Below, in pieces: positions 9,827-19,011 of a stretch of DNA of 53,738 nucleotides. Origin of the DNA: Stentor coeruleus (Eukaryota > Ciliophora > Heterotrichea > Heterotrichida > Stentoridae); assembly GCA_001970955.1 (NCBI GenBank), contig MPUH01000450.1, forward strand, positions 1 through 53,738. The letters run 5' to 3'. The number at the start of each line of letters is the position of its first letter. Positions within the stretch are counted from its first letter, which is position 1. The notes beneath the pieces were generated by a model, which searched no databases, was not told where the DNA came from, and saw only the letters and a program-made list of their open reading frames with translations. Both the position numbers and the translations under genes were made by a program.

Positions 9827-10159
9827 ATGAGTACTGCCAACCCGACTCAACAGGCCTTAGAAACCCAGTCAATGATTTTTGACATGCTAAACTCAATCAA
9901 ACTCAACGAAGGTAATCTTATGGTCTTAGAGACGGAAAATCGTAGACTCCAGTTAACTCATAATGAAGTGAATAATCAACACGATGATTCGATCTTATAT
10001 AAACCAGTAGGTCGAGCATATATAATGAAAACTAAAGACGAGTTATTATTAGATATAAACAATACCATAAGACGTAATGAGGCTGAGCTTGAAGAATGCA
10101 GGAAGAAAAAGGAAATTCTGATTAAAAGGAGAGAAGAGTTTATTGCTAATAATCAGTAG
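9827..10159 (+). CDS. PFDN1: Prefoldin subunit 1 (beta-type)
   Basis: A 110-residue protein with two coiled-coil helices flanking a short beta segment, the beta-prefoldin layout. ILYKPVGRAYIMKTKDELLL at about residues 57-76 matches the conserved VGRMFIL-type hairpin of PFDN1. Prefoldin is a cytosolic hexamer that delivers nascent actin and tubulin to the CCT chaperonin. Length fits the family (~120). ATG follows an ATAATAA leader. The next gene starts 42 bp downstream on the same strand. Confidence 0.87.
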   Translation: MSTANPTQQALETQSMIFDMLNSIKLNEGNLMVLETENRRLQLTHNEVNNQHDDSILYKPVGRAYIMKTKDELLLDINNTIRRNEAELEECRKKKEILIKRREEFIANNQ

Positions 10160-10201
10160 TTTTCTTTTATATCTTTACTAAGCTTATATAGAATATAGTA
10201 A

Positions 10202-11197
10202 ATGGAAACTAAGAGAGTTTTACTTAATTGTCAATATCGAGTTATCGGGTTTTCTAATCCAAGCAATTGTTGTTTTTTGAACTCAGCAATGCAGATTGTA
10301 AAAGCGATTGGAGGACTTCAGAACATAAGTTCTGAACATAGAGGAGAAAACATATTAAGAAGTTTACAAGAAGTATGTGGGAACTCAAGGCTTATGGAAC
10401 CGAAAAGTGCATTTTGGCGCCTTTTAGAATTGTATTTAGGATATACACCTAGGGCTATAAGACAGAACTGCGCTTGTGAGTTTCTAAGGTTTTTTCTCAC
10501 ACAACTTGATGAAGAACTTGAAGGACTTTATACAAGAGTTCATGTTGATGAGGGTGATGAATGGGTTGAAGTTGGTCAAAGAAACCAATCACAGAGTTTT
10601 AATTTTAGAGCTAAAGGGAAAAGCATATTATACGACTTGATCGGTTTGGGGTTTAAAACTGAAGCAAGAGCAAAAGGACATAGTTCTATGACTTATCAAG
10701 AAGAACTTATAATATCAGTCCAAGCTGAGACTAAACTAACCCAAGCTTTAGACAACTATTTTAGCTATACAAAAATCGAGAGTTTTATCGTTGATGGGGT
10801 CCCAACTTCATGTAAAGCTAAGACTTGGATTTCATCATTCCGACCTTATCTGATTTTGCATATCCAACGTTTCAGAGTTGAAAATGGGAATATTATCAAG
10901 GTTAAAAAGTTTATTGAATACCCGAAAATATTGAAAATACCCTTAAGATGTCTTAGTCCAAGTCTTAAATTACTTGTAGAAAATGGAAACTGTTTAGCTC
11001 CTGATTATGAGCTTAAAGGGATTATTGAACATCATGGAGAATCTGCTAATTCTGGTCATTATACAGCTGTTATTAATAATGCTGGGACTTGGCTTCATAT
11101 TGATGATCAAGTTGTAAGACCAGTTTCTGTTGATTTTGTTAGGAATAGAATAGCTTATGTTTTATTGTATCAGCAAGTTAATAGAGAATACTTGTAA
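10202..11197 (+). CDS. Compact ubiquitin-specific protease (USP)
   Basis: A 331-residue protein consisting of little more than a USP catalytic domain. The Cys box reads GFSNPSNCCFLNSAMQ: C24 is the predicted nucleophile and N19, five residues before it, the oxyanion Asn. The His box near the end reads HHGESANSGHYTAV (H286), followed by WLHIDDQVV with D301/D302 as third catalytic position. It should cleave ubiquitin or a ubiquitin-like modifier. The conserved Thr before the catalytic Cys is replaced by Cys. No extra domains; the specific subfamily is not recognised. It lies 42 bp behind prefoldin. Confidence 0.87.
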   Translation: METKRVLLNCQYRVIGFSNPSNCCFLNSAMQIVKAIGGLQNISSEHRGENILRSLQEVCGNSRLMEPKSAFWRLLELYLGYTPRAIRQNCACEFLRFFLTQLDEELEGLYTRVHVDEGDEWVEVGQRNQSQSFNFRAKGKSILYDLIGLGFKTEARAKGHSSMTYQEELIISVQAETKLTQALDNYFSYTKIESFIVDGVPTSCKAKTWISSFRPYLILHIQRFRVENGNIIKVKKFIEYPKILKIPLRCLSPSLKLLVENGNCLAPDYELKGIIEHHGESANSGHYTAVINNAGTWLHIDDQVVRPVSVDFVRNRIAYVLLYQQVNREYL

Positions 11198-12118
11198 TTT
11201 ATTTAGTTATATGAAAATGCTGGGTATTAAGTTTAGATAGAAAATTTTGGGGTAATAATAATGGTTGGAAAAAAATTTTATATAAAATTGTAGGCTAATA
11301 AGTTATGGTTTGATATGAGATGATGCTTTGATAAGAGTTTAAGGGAGATTTTGCTATTGAGGTTAGTTATGTTTTTAGAATTTTTTTTATGGTTTGAAGT
11401 AATTTTTAAAGATATTTATACTGATTTTTTGGATGAGAGACTGTTGGTATTTAGTTTTAGTTTTTAGATAATGCTATTTGAATAGGGAGATTAACCGATG
11501 ATTAAGTTTGTGTATTTAATTAAATAATTAGGATATGATGGAGTTAATTATGATGTGTTTTATAAAAAATATTAGAGGGTGTATAAATGTATTTTAAATT
11601 ACAGATAATTTTCATGAAGTATGAGTTTTTAAGTAAATCACACCAATATCAATTAATGAGTAATTAAATATAATAAATTAAGTTGGATTAAATGAAACCT
11701 TATATGCATAAAGCTTTATAACAATTATTTTTATCACATTAATTAAAATCTTATATATTCATTTCATATGAATTAAATATAAATGTAGTTAAATCTGATT
11801 AATATTCCAATAGTAAAAAACTTGTTTTTACTGAATCATCATTATCCAAAACTTTAAACCACAACAACTAAATCTATTATTAAACTCCCTTATAAAACCA
11901 AAAATGCTCATTTTATACTATACCACAATCCTAAACATTTATATTCCAATAAAAAATCTCTATTTTTCCATATCTTAAAACCCTATCTTTAACCTCATTC
12001 CTATCCTAAACATTTTATTTTCACATAAAAAAAACCTCTTCTCCCTTTCCTCAACACAATGCCAAAGCACCAAACTATCATCTTTAAAAAAAAAAAAATA
12101 TAATTCATACCAAAAAAA
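11198..12118. other. Convergent intergenic region, 0.9 kb
   Basis: No ORF or RNA gene. The left part is G-rich and C-poor (11281-11340: 14 G, 2 C). From about 11820 it is C-rich and G-poor. This is the pattern of two 3' flanks facing each other, with the switch near 11650. Confidence 0.6.
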
Positions 12119-13648
12119 CTAAAAAAACTGAACTTTACCATCTTTAAATGTAAGTTGTCTATTTCTTTTCGATGTATTTGCAAACAATCTCCCAGTAATA
12201 CTCCTAATCTCACTAAGAATTTTCCTATTTCTCAAAGTCCTAATTTCATTTTTTTCCGCTTGTTTTTCATCAATTCCTTGTACTTTAAGCAATTTAGTTC
12301 TAAGTTCTTCATATGTAACTTTAGGAAAATTTTTAAATTTCTCAAGCGCTGTAACAATTTTTTCCCCTTCTTCAACAGGGATATTTGAATTAGGACATCT
12401 AACCCCAGACATTAACAAAGCTCTTTGATATGCACCTAATCTAAAACCTGGGGACATTTCTTTAGCAGCGAAATTTCCTTTAACAAGACGTTTAGATAGA
12501 TTCAAAAATGATCCTTTTATCATACTTTTAGCAAAAAGTTGTTCAAAGTCATGATATGTCAAGAAATTAGCTTGACCTAAAGAACTGATTATGAATTTTT
12601 TGCATTCGAAATTGTCTTGAAAAACTTTAAAGTATTTAAATGCTTCACAAGCTGTTAATAAAGATATACCATCATCACCATCATGGAAGAATTTTTTCCA
12701 AAGTTTTTCAATAATACGAAGATGCTCATTGATTGTAATAATGTCTTGAGATTTTTTGATTAATTCATGTTGTTCATGACCAGCCAAAGACATCGTAAGT
12801 TTTAATTTAAAAAAACTTAAAGGGCTTTCTGAATCAACAGCCCCTTTCCACTTCTTAACTCTTTGATTTAAAACTTTTTTTTTCTTCCGCTCATTCAATG
12901 CCGACTCATTTAAAATTTTCAAAATCTTATCCGCCACAACATCTCTTCGAAATAAAGCTATAAAATCTTGAACACCGATATTTGCATCATATACATCTTC
13001 ACAGTTAAAAATTAATGAAAGCGTTTCTCTTAGAACATATGAATCAGTAGCAATACCTAAAGATAACAAATTTTCTACAAGATGTTTTCCATTAACAACA
13101 CCAACTCCATCAATATCTAGTTGTTTAAAAAATTCATTAGCGAAATTTATAAGCAAACTTTCAGCGTTGTTTCGGGAGTTATGCTTCTGCATCCATATCT
13201 TATTATTGTATTCATAGATTTTTGAAGCTGCTTCTGTTAGGGATAATTCTTTAGACCTTGTTTTTGGTGATGTTTTAGTTTCGGTATTTTTTGTTAACTC
13301 GATTTGGCCGGCGTTTGGAAGAAGCTCTAAGGATTTATTTATACAATTTTGTGGGCTTTGTTCAGTGCTTGTAAAGTGACTTGATGTTGGTTTTGGTTTA
13401 GAAAGTTTATCTTTTTTCCTTTTTGTTACTGGGAGCTGCTGAAGAAACAGAGTTTTAGAATCTGAGGAATAAAGTCGTGAATGAGTGATTTTATGTGTAT
13501 CTCGCTTTTGCGATCTTTGTGTACTGAGTGTTAAAGATTCATGTTTGATTTTACTTCTTGATGTCTTTGAACTTGAGTGTACATTTTTTGGGTCGATACA
13601 ATCTTTCAAAAAATTGAGTTTAAGATCCATAATTTTATTGCAACACAT
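12119..13648 (-). CDS. EF-hand-like protein, uncharacterised
   Basis: A 509-residue protein from the ATG at 13648 (MCCNKIMDLK); a second in-frame ATG at 13630 has a more A/T-rich context and could be the true start. Residues up to about 150 are basic and Ser/Thr-rich. The segment FFKQLDIDGVGVVNGKHLVE resembles a degenerate EF-hand loop (D-x-D-x-V-G), followed by further helical pairs of calmodulin-like style. A second candidate is FFHDGDDGISLLTACEAF. The C-terminus is basic and helical. Calcium binding is uncertain because the acidic residue at loop position 12 is missing in the first candidate. Function unknown. Confidence 0.75.
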   Translation of the reverse strand: MCCNKIMDLKLNFLKDCIDPKNVHSSSKTSRSKIKHESLTLSTQRSQKRDTHKITHSRLYSSDSKTLFLQQLPVTKRKKDKLSKPKPTSSHFTSTEQSPQNCINKSLELLPNAGQIELTKNTETKTSPKTRSKELSLTEAASKIYEYNNKIWMQKHNSRNNAESLLINFANEFFKQLDIDGVGVVNGKHLVENLLSLGIATDSYVLRETLSLIFNCEDVYDANIGVQDFIALFRRDVVADKILKILNESALNERKKKKVLNQRVKKWKGAVDSESPLSFFKLKLTMSLAGHEQHELIKKSQDIITINEHLRIIEKLWKKFFHDGDDGISLLTACEAFKYFKVFQDNFECKKFIISSLGQANFLTYHDFEQLFAKSMIKGSFLNLSKRLVKGNFAAKEMSPGFRLGAYQRALLMSGVRCPNSNIPVEEGEKIVTALEKFKNFPKVTYEELRTKLLKVQGIDEKQAEKNEIRTLRNRKILSEIRSITGRLFANTSKRNRQLTFKDGKVQFF

Positions 13649-14151
13649 GAACAAGCTATACCCAAAACCTTAATTTTAAAATAATAATAATAATATTAAC
13701 TAAAAACTCCATCTATTTATATATGACCCTATATTTCTTCATCTACCTTCTATGCTAAATATTAATAACTAACACCCAAGTTTAAATTTTATTAGAAAAG
13801 ATAAAAAATGGTAACTTTATCGCCTTGTATAAAAACTGATAACGGGATCCTTCTTCCACAAATTTTCCTTCAAAATCAAAGCGTTTTTACTATTTTTTAA
13901 ATCCCTCTTTTACATCAGATTATTATATAAAATAACTTCTTTAGTATATTTTTTCTTATCTTCATGTTTAAACTATTAGAAAATACTCCATTTTCCTCTA
14001 GTTACATTTAGCAGTTTAAGGTTAGATTTAAAAACTTTTTAAAAAACCTAGATAATCTTATAATAATAAAATGATTATGTTTTTATATACATTTGCTTAT
14101 TCCCTTAGATAACTTAGAAAAAGACTCCATATTAGTAGACTATAAATAATA
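13649..14151. other. Divergent intergenic region
   Basis: 503 bp, AT-rich. It holds an ATA/ATT-rich stretch at about 13678-13700. No ORF, RNA gene or recognisable element. Confidence 0.5.
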
Positions 14152-14745
14152 ATGGATACCAACGATTCTGAAGGAACTAACCCGACTAGTGTTGAAGAAG
14201 GAAATTGTAGCAGATACTCAAAACGTGTTAGAAAACCTTTTAAGGTTTATCAACCTGAAGTTTCTCACTCAAAAACAAAAAAAAAAGAATTTGATGTAAA
14301 TTGCGAAATACTTAAAAACAAAGGGATAACACCTTCTTCAAAAAATATAAACTTTACTATAACTTCAAATCTTACTACAGTAAGCATAATGAAAAAGTTC
14401 ACAAAAGCTGCGGGATTGAAAAACCTTGACTGCTTTTTTGTTTATTATTGCGAGAAAAAACAAAGTAAATTTTATTTAGAATGGAAAAAACTCACAAGCT
14501 ATAGTCAGCTTAATGTGGGGACTACTTACAAGATCCGTTTGTACAGGGCTAAAAAAATGGAAAAAAAAGAACCAGCGCCTGTAATTAAAAAAATTGAAAG
14601 CAAAATGGCTGAAACACCCAAAATAGCATCAAATACAAATATTACTGGCGTCCCTGATATGATGTATCAATCAATGCAATGGTACTATTTATGTCAATAT
14701 ATGATGACAGCGAACTACATGATGAATGCGGGCTTTCCTTATTAG
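14152..14745 (+). CDS. Uncharacterised basic protein
   Basis: A 197-residue protein. Residues 20-50 are very basic (SKRVRKPFKVYQPEV, then KTKKKEF), a possible nuclear signal. Residues 60-135 alternate beta strands and helices, somewhat like a ubiquitin-like fold, ending in TYKIRLYRAKK. The C-terminal 30 residues are rich in Met and Tyr (MMYQSMQWYYLCQYMM). No family recognised. Good start context (ATAATAATGG) and a G-rich 3' flank support it as a real gene. Confidence 0.7.
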   Translation: MDTNDSEGTNPTSVEEGNCSRYSKRVRKPFKVYQPEVSHSKTKKKEFDVNCEILKNKGITPSSKNINFTITSNLTTVSIMKKFTKAAGLKNLDCFFVYYCEKKQSKFYLEWKKLTSYSQLNVGTTYKIRLYRAKKMEKKEPAPVIKKIESKMAETPKIASNTNITGVPDMMYQSMQWYYLCQYMMTANYMMNAGFPY

Positions 14746-14746
14746 A

Positions 14747-14849
14747 TTAGTAAAAATCATATAAACATTGCTTTATTTAAATTTTCTTTGTCTTTGCNTT
14801 AGTAAAAATCATATAAACATTGCTTTATTTAAATTTTCTTTGTCTTTGC
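14747..14849. repeat. N-separated 51-bp duplication (scaffold artefact)
   Basis: Bases 14747-14797 are repeated exactly at 14799-14849 with one N at 14798 between them. This is what an unresolved contig-end overlap looks like. The real sequence probably holds one copy. Confidence 0.9.
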
Positions 14850-15069
14850 TATTTTATGTAACCAGTCAAATATGTCAACTGGGATAAAGAATTTTAATTA
14901 TCAGGCTAAAGTGCGGATGTGAAGGACTTTTAGTTGATATTATTAAACATTTTACTCCNCTATTTTATGTAACCAGTCAAATATGTCAACTGGGATAAAG
15001 AATTTTAATTATCAGGCTAAAGTCCGGATGTGAAGGACTTTTAGTTGATATTATTAAACATTTTACTCC
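14849..15069. repeat. N-separated 110-bp duplication (scaffold artefact)
   Basis: Bases 14849-14958 recur at 14960-15069 around an N at 14959, with one substitution (G versus C). Probably one locus, the mismatch reflecting an allele or a read error. Confidence 0.9.
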
Positions 15070-16634
15070 TCCCTATATTGTTTATTGAAAATTATTCAGC
15101 TTTGAAAAATATTTTCTAAGATTTTACGTAATGATTTTGGTTTAATAATGGGCTCAGCAAACCTTTTTTTTTTGTCAGAATTTCAAGAGTAATTTAAAAA
15201 ACATTGTAAAAGAGGAGATTATGAAGATTTAATAGTAATTTGAGGATTAAGATATAACTTTGGATGAAAATCGGGATTTTTCAAAAGTTATCTAGACAGG
15301 ATAAAAAAATATTTACAATGATTAAAATGAATATAAGATTTTAAAATTGATATGATTGATACTTGGATTTATTTGTTTGAATTTTATTAGGATTAGGGTA
15401 TTGTATAAGGAATTTTTTGATTTCAGATAATATAATTTTTATAATATTTAGGAAGTTTGAATTTGTGAGTATTCATGGATAATTGGGTTGATTTATTTTA
15501 AAATTAGTAATTTAAAATCAGCATATAATGAGAAAAATACATAAAAGTGAGTACACCTAAATCTGTTCCTCTAATAAATGGAAAAATATTCATTTATCTA
15601 ATTTATGTATAAAACTCGAAAATAGTCAATATATCTTTATGTGATGTGACTTAATATGCTATAATTTTATTCCTTATCTAAAGGATACTAACCCATCTTA
15701 ATATTTAAATTTAGCATTTTTTCTGTATCACTAAAGCTTTTATTTTAATATTTTAAGTTTCACTATAGTTTTTTAATTATAATTTAGGAATATGTTGATT
15801 TAATACTAAATATAAAAGAGATTTCTAATAAAAAGTTTCCCTGAAAGTGTAATATTAATGTTATAAACATTTTAAAATGTTCTAGTGATAATTATTATTT
15901 ATAGTTATAAATTATATAATATAATTGTTGTGTAATATTATTAGTTAAATTGATATGAAAACCTTAAATGATGTGAATAACTTGCTTTTGATATATAAAA
16001 CCTAATAAATTTTATATTGTATTGATGTTGTTAGTTATAAAATAGATAATTATTCGACAAAAATATATGATTAATAGCTAAAATAATTAAATTACAGAAA
16101 TTCAATCCTAATTATAAAACTTATTGACTACATGATTTAATTTTAAAGATAATAACTTTGATTTATTAAGCATATAAGCATCTTTACTTTAAACATATTA
16201 TCAAATTTACCATGATTTTTACTGCCAAATCTAATAAATTTATAAATTCTCTAATTCTTAAAACCTCGTATTTTCAAAAAAATTGATAATTCTTGGTTTT
16301 TAATAATAAATCACGTTTAAAAAATCATCACTAAACCACATTAAAAAACTATACCCAATTATAAAATCTCCAAAAGAAAACTCTTTAAAATTTTATCAAT
16401 CAAAATTCAAATATAATTTCAAATCACACCATTTAAATCAATCTAAATAAAAAATCCTATTTTTACTTCAAAAAAATTCTTTTCATAATCCTCCATACTT
16501 TCAAATCCATCCAAAACCCTTATAATAAACATTTTTTACTTAGCATCTTAATAATTTCTAATATCTTAAACTATATAAAAAATCATTGCGTCTACTCTAG
16601 ATAAATTAACACTTTTATATTTATAGAGAGGTTT

Positions 16635-16865
16635 GTGAAAAGCAAGAACTTCAAGACATGCCTTAAAAAACTAGACTTCACAAAGAAAAACAAAATAAAC
16701 GCAAAACTTGCCTCAGTTATACTCACTCTCAAAAAAAGAAACTCTAAAGAATTACTGGGAAAAGTCAACGAGCAAATTATTAAAGACGATGAGTGGCACA
16801 CCATCCTGAATCAGCTGAAAAAAGAGGTCGCAAGACTCTCAAACCTGGACCAGACGAGTTTATAA
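16635..16865 (+). pseudogene. ORF without an ATG; shares a C-terminal motif with the gene at 53.6 kb
   Basis: A 76-codon ORF beginning at GTG. It has no in-frame ATG, and there is no ATG at all in the ~130 bases upstream, nor a plausible 15-16 nt intron that would supply one. It is Lys-rich. Residues 34-59 (KRNSKELL...DDEW...ILN) match the C-terminal region of the truncated gene at the window's right end at 16 of 26 positions. C-rich, G-poor DNA lies upstream as at real promoters. It could be a gene whose ATG became GTG, a start-codon read error, or a duplicated fragment. Function unknown. Confidence 0.45.
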
Positions 16866-17482
16866 TTTGGCTAACCTAACTATTTCTCTACTTTAACTTT
16901 GTGAAGAAAAAAAAATTTTGTTTAAATATCGGAACTAAAAAAAGCTGTAGACTCAGTAGTTTAAATAATTGATTTACAAGCTGGAGGAGGACTTTCATAA
17001 GGATTTTCATGACTTGGTCAATGCTTTAGATAATAAAGAAATGAAAAGTTGGGGAATTAGGCTTAGGCTTAAGTTCCATGAAAAATAATTTTTTATGGAG
17101 GCAAAGATTTTTGTAAAGGAAAACAATGTTATGAAAGTTTTTTAATAATATAACACAAAGTTAAAAAAAAAGATTAGACAAATGAAGAAGATGATTCATT
17201 TTGAAAATGCAGAATAAAAATGTGAAATCGGTAAAAAGCTCCCTGGTAAGAATGAAAAAATCTTAAAAACATATGCAAAAGCCTAAAAAATAAAATTAAA
17301 ACCGAAACAAAAAATAAGAGTCTAACAAAGCAAATCTTAATTTTCATATCTCCAACAACAGGATTTCCATCACACAAAATTAACTCAATCTTTTCATCTT
17401 AATCCGAATCAACAAGCCGAGTGGGTAAATTCTATCCCTACTTCCTAAATCCTTCAAATAATTTTAATCTATATCTTATAAT
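16866..17482. other. Intergenic with coding-like shards
   Basis: Between the startless ORF and RPT4. Bases 16926-16967 and 16969-17088 can be read as short protein-like stretches in two frames (for example EEDFHKDFHDLVNALDNKEM), separated by a stop. No start codon and no 15-nt intron joins them. From about 17210 the strand is C-rich, as expected for the RPT4 5' flank. Confidence 0.35.
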
Positions 17483-18663
17483 ATGGACGAAAGGCAGCAG
17501 CTAATAGCCCAATACTTGAAAAAAGAGCAGGAGTACAACGACATCCAACAAAAAGTAAAAAACAGTAACTTTTATTAAGCTAAAGAAATCCTATCGAAAT
17601 CCAAGCAAGAATTCTCAAAGACCGAAGATGATCTAAAAGCAGTACAAAATGCTGGGTTGATTATCGGAGAGGTTTTAAAACAAGTTGATGATGAGAAATT
17701 CATAGTTAAAGCTTCAAGTGGTCCAAGATACGTTGTTGGTTCCCGACCAAAAATAGACAAATCAAGTTTAAAGCCGGGAAGTCGTGTTGCCTTAGACATG
17801 ACCACATTGACAATAATGCGTAAATTACCACGAGAAGTAGATCCTATGGTTTTTAATATGACAACAGAAAGCCCTGGAGATGTTCCATATTCAGCTATAG
17901 GAGGACTTAGTGAACAATTAAGAGAACTTAGAGAAGCTATCGAGCTCCCTATTACAAACCCTGAGCTTTTTCAAAGAGTTGGTATAAAAACCCCTAAAGG
18001 AGTACTTTTATATGGCCCACCAGGAACTGGTAAAACTTTAATAGCCCGTGCATTAGCTTGTAATGTTGAAGCCAAGTTCATGAAAGTTGTAGCTAGTGCG
18101 ATTGTTGATAAATACATTGGTGAAAGCGCTAGGGTTATTAGAGAAATGTTTGCTTATGCTAAAGAACATCAGCCGTGTATAATTTTTATGGATGAAATTG
18201 ACGCTATTGGAGGAAGAAGGTTTAGTGAAGGAACTTCTGCTGATAGAGAAATCCAAAGGACACTTATGGAACTTTTGAATCAACTTGATGGATTTGAAGA
18301 GCTTGGAAAAGTTAAAATGGTCATGGCAACAAATAGACCTGATGTTTTAGATCCAGCACTTTTAAGACCTGGACGTTTAGATAGAAAAATTGAAATACCT
18401 TTACCTAATGAAAGCGCAAGAACGGATATTTTGAAAATACATGCTAGGACTATTAGAAAAGTTGCTGATATTGATTATGAAGCGATTTCGAAACTTTGTG
18501 AAGGGTTTAATGAGCTGATATGAGGAATATATGCACTGAAGCTGGGATGTTTGCTATTAGGGAAATGCGTGACCATGTTGATCAGGAGGATTTTATGAAA
18601 GCTGCGAGAAAGATTAAAGAAACAAAGAAACTTGAAGGGAAAATAGATTATAACCCGGTTTAG
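17483..18663 (+). CDS. RPT4: 26S proteasome regulatory ATPase RPT4 (with one-base frameshift)
   Basis: A hexameric AAA+ unfoldase subunit of the 19S particle that threads ubiquitinated substrates into the 20S core. Exon 1 is 17483-17564, a 15-nt intron spans 17565-17579, and exon 2 runs to TAG at 18661-18663. The product is 388 residues if one missing base near 18512 is allowed for; human RPT4 has 389. Features: N-terminal coiled coil, OB region with [15 protein letters not shown] (~75-89), Walker A GPPGTGKT (173-180), Walker B IIFMDE (228-233) and arginine-finger region [18 protein letters not shown]. After LCEGFN the frame breaks. The next frame gives [18 protein letters not shown] to the end, exactly the conserved RPT4 tail. 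The missing base falls in the conserved GFNGAD. Confidence 0.93.
17565..17579 (+). other. 15-nt intron in RPT4
   Basis: GTAACTTTTATTAAG interrupts codon 28 after its first base. Removing it restores QQKVKN-TKEILSK. If retained, it places TAA in frame. A at position 10 lies within TAT, as in the other two introns here. Confidence 0.93.
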
Positions 18664-19011
18664 ATAGATTAATATAGGACTTTTTGAATTAGGTGGGTAT
18701 TTCCTAAAGGTTTATTTTAATAGTTAAATATATATATAAAATTCAAAGAAAACTAGATGATTATGAGTCTATCTAAAAATCACAATATATAAATATATAT
18801 GAATTCTATCTAATAACCTCCTAATATCCCTTAAACCACTTGCCATATAATTAAACCCTTTAATAAAAACCTCTCTTATATTCTATTTTTCCTTTCCTCC
18901 TCATCTCATTTTACTCTTTTCCTTAAATTACCATAATAAATCCTTATTCACAAATATGACAATTTATCATATCAACTAAAAAAAATCTAATCATATAATA
19001 AAATTCTTAAC
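18664..19011. other. Convergent intergenic region
   Basis: 348 bp between RPT4 and the kinase gene. A short TA-repeat stretch lies around 18727-18800. From about 18815 it is C-rich, which is the kinase 3' flank. No ORF or RNA seen. Confidence 0.55.

Larger units (their letters stand above)
14746..16634. other. Long AT-rich gap with two assembly duplications
   Basis: 1.9 kb without a convincing ORF. The first 350 bp hold two N-separated duplications. It is G-rich to about 15540, mixed to 16080, then C-rich and G-poor from about 16240 to 16580. That last stretch is the composition of a 5' flank, which would fit the startless ORF at 16635. Confidence 0.6.

Noticed and set aside
10413..10420. 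E2F-like TTTGGCGC inside the USP gene
   Set aside because: Lies in coding sequence where the codons explain it; no promoter nearby.
14747..15069. Direct repeats as excision junctions of eliminated DNA
   Set aside because: All involve a single N and repeat lengths vary from 30 to 118 bp, which fits contig-end overlap rather than short, fixed excision repeats.
17174..17377. 67-codon minus-strand ORF upstream of RPT4
   Set aside because: Hydrophobic, AT-driven, and the region is the C-rich 5' flank of RPT4.
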